NCBI GenBank assembly: GCA_963776565.1
Contig: CAVZNF010000004.1
Location: 310,001 to 374,000, forward strand
Length of the DNA stretch: 64,000 nucleotides
Direction of reading: 5' to 3'
Source: GMQP-bins7 sp963776565
Lineage (GTDB): Bacteria; Actinomycetota; Thermoleophilia; Gaiellales; Gaiellaceae
In this document: positions 60,276 through 64,000 of the stretch, piece after piece
Layout of the letters: each line of letters starts with the position of its first letter
How positions within the stretch are numbered: the first letter of the stretch is position 1
Notes under the pieces: generated by a model
What the model saw: only the letters and a program-made list of their open reading frames with translations
Databases searched by the model: none
Told to the model about the DNA's origin: nothing
Made by a program: the position numbers and the translations under genes

Positions 60276-61019
60276 CTAGGTGATGTCCCGCCTGTTCGTC
60301 CGCACCACCGCGAGCACAGTCGCCACGCCGGCCCAAGCAATGGTCACACCGACCGAGCGTGCCCACGAGAGACCTTCTCCGGTGGAGTCGACGGTCCCGC
60401 CAAGCGATGCGGCCGGGAGATACTCGGCCACTCCGTCCAGGTCGAGAAGGCCCAGGATCACCCAGCAGATCGGCTCGAGCACGAACATCCAGACGAGCGC
60501 GCCGACCAACGCGGCGACCTGAGAGTGGACGGCGCCGCCTATCGCGGCCCCGAAGATCCCGGCGAGCGTGGCGACGAGAAGTGCGCGGCCGAAGCCGTCG
60601 AGCCCTTCGCCGAACGCGAGAGGCACGTCGAGGATGCCGAGCCAGATGACCGCCGTCACGACGATCACGACCAGCATTCCGAGCATCAGAGCAGCACCCA
60701 CTGCCGCCCCCGCCAGGAGCTTGACTGCGATGAAACGGGGGCGCCTGGGCGTCGCGAGCAGCGAGCGGGCAATCGTCCCGTGACGGAACTCGTTCGTCAC
60801 CAGGACGATCCCAATGAGCAGCGCAAGGATCGAGGCAGGCAGAGCGCCATCCAGCAGGATCCGAAACTGGAACTCCGGGTCGAGCCGATCTCCGCTCTCG
60901 GTGCCGCCGATGTTCCCGGCCGTGACCAGCCCGGCGAAGAGCAGCCCCAGGGCCCAGAAGCCCCACGTGAACCGCAGCGTGGTGAGCTTGAGGAGCTCTG
61001 CCGCGAACAACCGGCTCAC
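60276..61019 (-). CDS. ABC-2 type transporter permease
   Basis: This 247-residue permease has six helices. It starts MSRLFAAELLKLTTLRFTWG, typical of ABC-2 permeases, and has VTNEFRHGTIARSLLATPRR, the conserved EYRHGTI-type loop after the second helix. It pairs with the ATPase gene upstream (start overlaps its stop by 4 bases) to form an exporter; the substrate is unknown. It ends 21 bases before the RlmD-type gene. Confidence 0.88.
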   Translation of the reverse strand: MSRLFAAELLKLTTLRFTWGFWALGLLFAGLVTAGNIGGTESGDRLDPEFQFRILLDGALPASILALLIGIVLVTNEFRHGTIARSLLATPRRPRFIAVKLLAGAAVGAALMLGMLVVIVVTAVIWLGILDVPLAFGEGLDGFGRALLVATLAGIFGAAIGGAVHSQVAALVGALVWMFVLEPICWVILGLLDLDGVAEYLPAASLGGTVDSTGEGLSWARSVGVTIAWAGVATVLAVVRTNRRDIT

Positions 61020-61909
61020 GCGCCACGCTCCCCGGGCTCGCCGGTCAGCTCGAGGAAGACCTCCTCGAGCGTCGCCCGCTGCGCCATCAGCTCGTGCAGA
61101 ACAACGCCGTGCGCGGCGGCGATCTCGCCGACACGTTCCGGCTCCGCACTGACAGCCAGCCGCCCGTCGCCCTGGGCGTGGACTTCGACTCCGGCGTCGG
61201 CCAGCAGAGACCCGAGCCTCGCCGCATCAGGGGACCTGACGATCGTTGCCCCCGCCGCCATGGACTCGACGTCCGCCATCGCCGCGTGTCGCACGAGACG
61301 GCCCCGATGGATGATCACGACCTCGTGGACGGTCTGTGCAACCTCCGCGAGCACGTGACTCGAGACCAGGATCGTCCGCCCCTCGCCCGCGAGTGAGCGG
61401 AGGAAATCGCGGAGCCAGCGGACGCCCTGCGGATCGAGGCCATTCGCAGGCTCATCGAGCACGAGCACCTCGGGATCGCCCAGAAGCGCCGCGGCGAGAC
61501 CGAGCCGCTGCCGCATGCCGAGCGAGTAGCCCTTCACACGCCGCCTGCCGGCACCTCCCAGCTCGACGAGGTCGAGCACCTCGTCGGCCCGTGACCTCGG
61601 GATCTGTCCCGCCACCGCGAGCACGCGAAGGTGATTTCGACCCGACCTGCCCGGGTGCGCGTCGAAGGTCTCGAGGAGCGCTCCTACTTGCTTGACGGGC
61701 CAGTCGAGCGCGCGGTACGGCACGCCGAGGACCGCCGTGCTCCCCGCGGTCGGATGCACGAGGCCGAGAATCGCCCGCATGGTCGTCGACTTTCCGGCTC
61801 CGTTCGGGCCGAGGAAGCCGGTGACTGTCCCCGGTGAGACCGTGAATGAGAGATCGTCGACCGCGAGAGTCGAGCCGTACCGTTTCGTGAGACCTTCGAC
61901 CTCGATCAC
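61016..61909 (-). CDS. ABC transporter ATP-binding protein
   Basis: This 297-residue ABC-2-type ATPase has Walker A GFLGPNGAGKSTTMRAILGL, signature YSLGMRQRLGLAAAL, Walker B VLVLDEPANGLDPQG and switch His in ILVSSHVLAE. The C-terminal 80 residues (about 215-297) form the regulatory region common in drug-resistance exporters. The GTG is 3 bases after the yjbQ stop. It works with the permease directly downstream. Confidence 0.93.
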   Translation of the reverse strand: MIEVEGLTKRYGSTLAVDDLSFTVSPGTVTGFLGPNGAGKSTTMRAILGLVHPTAGSTAVLGVPYRALDWPVKQVGALLETFDAHPGRSGRNHLRVLAVAGQIPRSRADEVLDLVELGGAGRRRVKGYSLGMRQRLGLAAALLGDPEVLVLDEPANGLDPQGVRWLRDFLRSLAGEGRTILVSSHVLAEVAQTVHEVVIIHRGRLVRHAAMADVESMAAGATIVRSPDAARLGSLLADAGVEVHAQGDGRLAVSAEPERVGEIAAAHGVVLHELMAQRATLEEVFLELTGEPGERGA

Positions 61910-61912
61910 TGA

Positions 61913-62311
61913 CTACGCCATGACGCTCACGTAGACGGTTCGGTCGCGCGGCCCGTCGAACTCGCAGAAGAAGATCCCCTGCCACGTGCCGAGCGCCAAC
62001 GACCCGTCGTCGCGCAGCGGCACCACGACGCTCGATCCCATGAGTGCCGCGCGCACGTGCGTCGGCGCGTTCTCCTCACCAGGCTCGATGTGCTCCCACG
62101 GCCAGCCGTCCTCGACCATGCGCTCGAGAGCTGCCTCGAAGTCCCGCGCGACTGCCGGATCGGCGTGCTCGTTGATCGTCACGCCTGCGGTCGTGTGCGG
62201 CACGTAGACGAGGACTGCGGAGCCTCGCTCGTCGCCGACCGCTCCGCGAACCTCACCGGTGATGTCGAGGACATGGCTCCGCCGCGCGGTCCGCAGGCGG
62301 ATCTCTCGCAC
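61913..62311 (-). CDS. YjbQ family protein (UPF0047)
   Basis: This 132-residue protein of the YjbQ family has been linked to secondary thiamine-phosphate synthesis, but its main role is unclear. Motifs: VYVPHTTAGVTINEHADPAV, WEHIEPGEENAPTHVRAALM and LALGTWQGIFFCEFDGPRDR, with metal-binding His residues. The GTG lies 9 bases after the ferritin TAG stop, the same spacing as several other pairs here, although the hexamer is TAGGGG. Confidence 0.92.
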   Translation of the reverse strand: MREIRLRTARRSHVLDITGEVRGAVGDERGSAVLVYVPHTTAGVTINEHADPAVARDFEAALERMVEDGWPWEHIEPGEENAPTHVRAALMGSSVVVPLRDDGSLALGTWQGIFFCEFDGPRDRTVYVSVMA

Positions 62312-62320
62312 GCCGAGCCC

Positions 62321-62848
62321 CTAGAGTGCGCCGCCGGCAGCAGGCGGAGCGCCCGCCTCGAGCGGATTCGCGCCGCCCGCCGCGCGGCTCAGATGCTCCT
62401 CGACGCTCAGCAGGTCGTTCTTCCCCCGCTCGACGACTGCGAGCAGCTCGGTCATCGACGCGACCTCCTCGCGTTGCTCCTGGAGGAACCAGTGGAGGAA
62501 CTGCTCTCCGACGAGCTCGCCCTCTTCGCGCGCAAGCTTGACCAGCTCGACGATCTGCTCCGTGACGCGCTTCTCCTGCGCGAGGGCGAGAGCGACCGGC
62601 GCGACGACGTCGGAGAAATCGGTCTGGGGTGCGTCGACCCCCGGCGTCTGGACGGTCGCGTCGGCATCGAGGAGGTACTGCACCATGATCATCGCGTGGT
62701 TCCGCTCCTCGACCGCTTGGCGGTAGAAGTGCGCGGCGAGCTGCGGCAGGTTCTCGGCGTCGTAGTGCACCGCGATCGCGATGTACTGCTGCGACGCGGC
62801 GAATTCGTACCCGATCTGACCGTTCAGGGCCTCTGCGAAGGTCGGCAT
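62321..62848 (-). CDS. Ferritin
   Basis: This 175-residue non-haem ferritin (BfrB/FtnA type) stores iron in a 24-mer. The four-helix bundle carries ferroxidase ligands: ASQQYIAIAVHYDAENLPQL preceded by GYEFAA (Glu), QAVEERNHAMIMVQYLLDAD (ExxH) and FLHWFLQEQREEVASMTELL. A Pro/Ala/Gly-rich tail follows. TAGAGT is 6 nt before the ATG. It is divergent from argF, sharing a 38-base promoter gap. Confidence 0.92.
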   Translation of the reverse strand: MPTFAEALNGQIGYEFAASQQYIAIAVHYDAENLPQLAAHFYRQAVEERNHAMIMVQYLLDADATVQTPGVDAPQTDFSDVVAPVALALAQEKRVTEQIVELVKLAREEGELVGEQFLHWFLQEQREEVASMTELLAVVERGKNDLLSVEEHLSRAAGGANPLEAGAPPAAGGAL

Positions 62849-62854
62849 GACGCG

Positions 62855-62860
62855 ACTCTA
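62855..62860 (-). promoter_or_regulatory. -10 element of the ferritin gene
   Basis: TAGAGT on the minus strand is exactly 6 nt before the ferritin ATG at 62848, identical to the MBL promoter at 5713-5718. No iron box is recognised. Confidence 0.5.
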
Positions 62861-62873
62861 GCGTGCGCGGCTC

Positions 62874-62879
62874 TAGCAT
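62874..62879 (+). promoter_or_regulatory. -10 element of argF
   Basis: TAGCAT ends 7 nt before the TTG at 62887. It argues for that TTG, not the upstream GTG at 62863, as the argF start. No clear ARG box is seen. Confidence 0.45.
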
Positions 62880-62886
62880 CTGCGCC

Positions 62887-63831
62887 TTGGCGGGCGTACC
62901 GAACGATCTCAAGGGCCGGAGCTTCACGCGTGTCGCAGACTGGTCGCGCGACGAGCTGCAGACGCTCCTCGACCTCGCAGACGAGCTGAAGGCGGAGCGC
63001 GCGCGACGTCCGGAGCTGCGCGTTCTCCCGGGAAGGACGATCGGCCTGATCTTCCACAAGCCGTCGACGCGGACGAGGGTCGCGTTCGAGGTCGGAATCG
63101 CAGAGCTGGGCGGCATGGCGCTCTTCCTCCCGGCCGCCGAGCTGCAGCTGGCCCGCGGGGAGTCGTACCGCGATACGGCGCTCGTGCTCTCGCGCTTCCT
63201 GTCGGCCCTGATGATCCGCACCTTCGACCAGGCGGAAGTCGAGGAGTTCGCCGAGCACGCGTCGATCCCCGTCATCAACGGGTTGACCGACGACACCCAT
63301 CCGCTCCAGGCTCTCGCCGACGCCATGACCCTGCGAGAACGCTTCGGCCGGCTGGCCGGGCTCCGCATCGCCTACGTCGGCGACGGCAACAACGTGTGCC
63401 ACTCGCTCATGCGCATCGCCGCGCGGCTCGGGATGGACTTCGTCGCAGCGACGCCGGCGGGGTACGAGCCACGCGCCGAGTTCCTCGCAGCAGCAGCGGA
63501 GGATGCACGAGCGAACGGCGCGACGGTCACGCTCGTGACGGATCCACACGAAGCCGCTAGAGGCGCGCATGCCCTCTACACCGATGTCTGGGTCTCGATG
63601 GGTCAGGACGCCGAGCGCGAACAGCGCCTCCGTGACCTCGAGCCGTACCGGATCGACGATTCGCTGCTCGCGCTCGCCGATCGCGATGTGGTGGCGATGC
63701 ACTGCCTCCCGGCCCACGTCGGCGAGGAGATCACCGCCGACGTGCTGTACGGGCCGCGCTGCCTCGCGTGGGAGCAGGCCGAGAACCGGCTGCACACGCA
63801 GAAGTCGCTGATGGCGCTCGTCATCCGGTGA
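62887..63831 (+). CDS. argF: Ornithine carbamoyltransferase
   Basis: This 314-residue OTCase makes citrulline from ornithine and carbamoyl phosphate in arginine synthesis. Motifs: FHKPSTRTRVAFEVGIAELG (carbamoyl-phosphate site), IPVINGLTDDTHPLQALADA, YVGDGNNVCHSLM (ornithine), DVWVSMG and MHCLPAHVGEEI. The TTG at 62887 begins LAGVPNDLKGRSFTRVADWS and has a -10 at the right distance; a GTG at 62863 is less likely. The stop overlaps the next GTG (GTGA). Other arg genes are not in the window. Confidence 0.95.
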   Translation: MAGVPNDLKGRSFTRVADWSRDELQTLLDLADELKAERARRPELRVLPGRTIGLIFHKPSTRTRVAFEVGIAELGGMALFLPAAELQLARGESYRDTALVLSRFLSALMIRTFDQAEVEEFAEHASIPVINGLTDDTHPLQALADAMTLRERFGRLAGLRIAYVGDGNNVCHSLMRIAARLGMDFVAATPAGYEPRAEFLAAAAEDARANGATVTLVTDPHEAARGAHALYTDVWVSMGQDAEREQRLRDLEPYRIDDSLLALADRDVVAMHCLPAHVGEEITADVLYGPRCLAWEQAENRLHTQKSLMALVIR

Positions 63832-64000
63832 CGTTCGAGGACAACGTGAAGGCGGCGCTCGACGAGCTGCCGCCCGAGCTCGCCGCGGCCCTCACGAACA
63901 TCGCCGTCGTCGTCGAGGACGAGAACCCGGACGACCCCGACCTGCTCGGCCTCTACCACGGCGTGCCACTTCCTGAGCGGGGCGACATGGCGGGCCTAGC
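63828..64000 (+). CDS. Zincin-like metallopeptidase (Zincin_1 family), N-terminal part
   Basis: The first 57 codons of a gene run off the window end. It begins VTFEDNVKAALDELPPELAA and includes NIAVVVEDENPDD and LLGLYHGVPLPERGD, the usual opening of the small actinobacterial zincin family (Pfam Zincin_1). The HExxH motif would lie beyond the window. The GTG overlaps the argF TGA. Confidence 0.8.
   Translation, partial: MTFEDNVKAALDELPPELAAALTNIAVVVEDENPDDPDLLGLYHGVPLPERGDMAGL

Noticed and set aside
1..64000. CRISPR array, prophage, integrase, IS element or rRNA
   Set aside because: No spaced direct repeats, transposase, integrase or rRNA-like sequence was found by eye in either strand; only the palindromic element at 15178-15342 looks mobile.

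Overview
The window is high-GC bacterial DNA densely packed with genes on both strands. Its content points to an actinobacterium. Seen markers are a DivIC/FtsB gene next to a DUF501 gene, an HspR-type dnaK-grpE-dnaJ-hspR-clpB cluster, an actinobacterial-type inositol-3-phosphate synthase beside a CDP-alcohol phosphatidyltransferase, an LCP protein, an F420-type DUF385 protein and a radical SAM protein of the Rv2578c kind. Gene order and the odd fusions would fit the class Thermoleophilia, but that placement is inference. No rRNA, CRISPR array, phage or insertion sequence was seen; there is one tRNA (Gln-TTG).

Layout. 1-9.2 kb: end of glcF, typA, an MFS exporter, a CorC/HlyC protein, an MBL hydrolase, a radical SAM DNA-repair-type protein under a LexA-like box, a two-component pair, ferredoxin and DUF309. 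9.2-14.7 kb: minus-strand run of a small membrane protein, membrane spermidine synthase, glycerophosphodiesterase, L,D-transpeptidase, TlpA, CcmH and CcdA. 14.7-21.4 kb: a 165-bp nested palindrome, then DUF501, divIC, pyk, eno, mazG and a PpiC lipoprotein. 21.5-34.8 kb: housekeeping run (mfd, pth, rplY, prs, glmU, tRNA-Gln, ispE, rsmA, tatD, metG, M23 peptidase, rsmI). 34.8-41.2 kb: LCP protein, FmdB zinc ribbon, pseudouridine catabolism (psuK, psuG) with an enolase-like gene, GYD, futalosine-hydrolase-like and DUF385 genes. 41.3-47.8 kb: heat-shock operon. 47.9-52.1 kb: a K+ channel, three EamA transporters and moaA. 52.2-58.9 kb: a coupled inositol-lipid operon. 58.9-64 kb: rlmD, an ABC exporter, YjbQ, ferritin, argF and a truncated zincin.

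The most unusual locus is the inositol-lipid operon. A PAP2-type membrane enzyme and a PIP-synthase-type transferase lead into an inositol-3-phosphate synthase whose reading frame carries two tandem ribbon-helix-helix (Arc/MetJ-like) DNA-binding repeats at its N-terminus. Three copies of the 8-bp palindrome TGCTAGCA lie at the start of that frame, two of them forming a perfect hairpin with the TTG start codon in its loop. Downstream come a membrane protein, a glycosyltransferase-PHP fusion and a uracil-DNA-glycosylase-like protein fused to a membrane domain.

Two features run through the whole window. First, many genes have a TANNNT -10 element 6-8 nt before the start codon, which implies leaderless mRNAs. 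In at least six tandem gene pairs the TAG stop codon of the upstream gene is the first half of that -10 element. Second, about ten otherwise intact genes, including metG, pyk and grpE, are broken by single-base frameshifts, mostly one extra C or G in a short run. This is best read as consensus error rather than biology, and the joined reading frames are given below.
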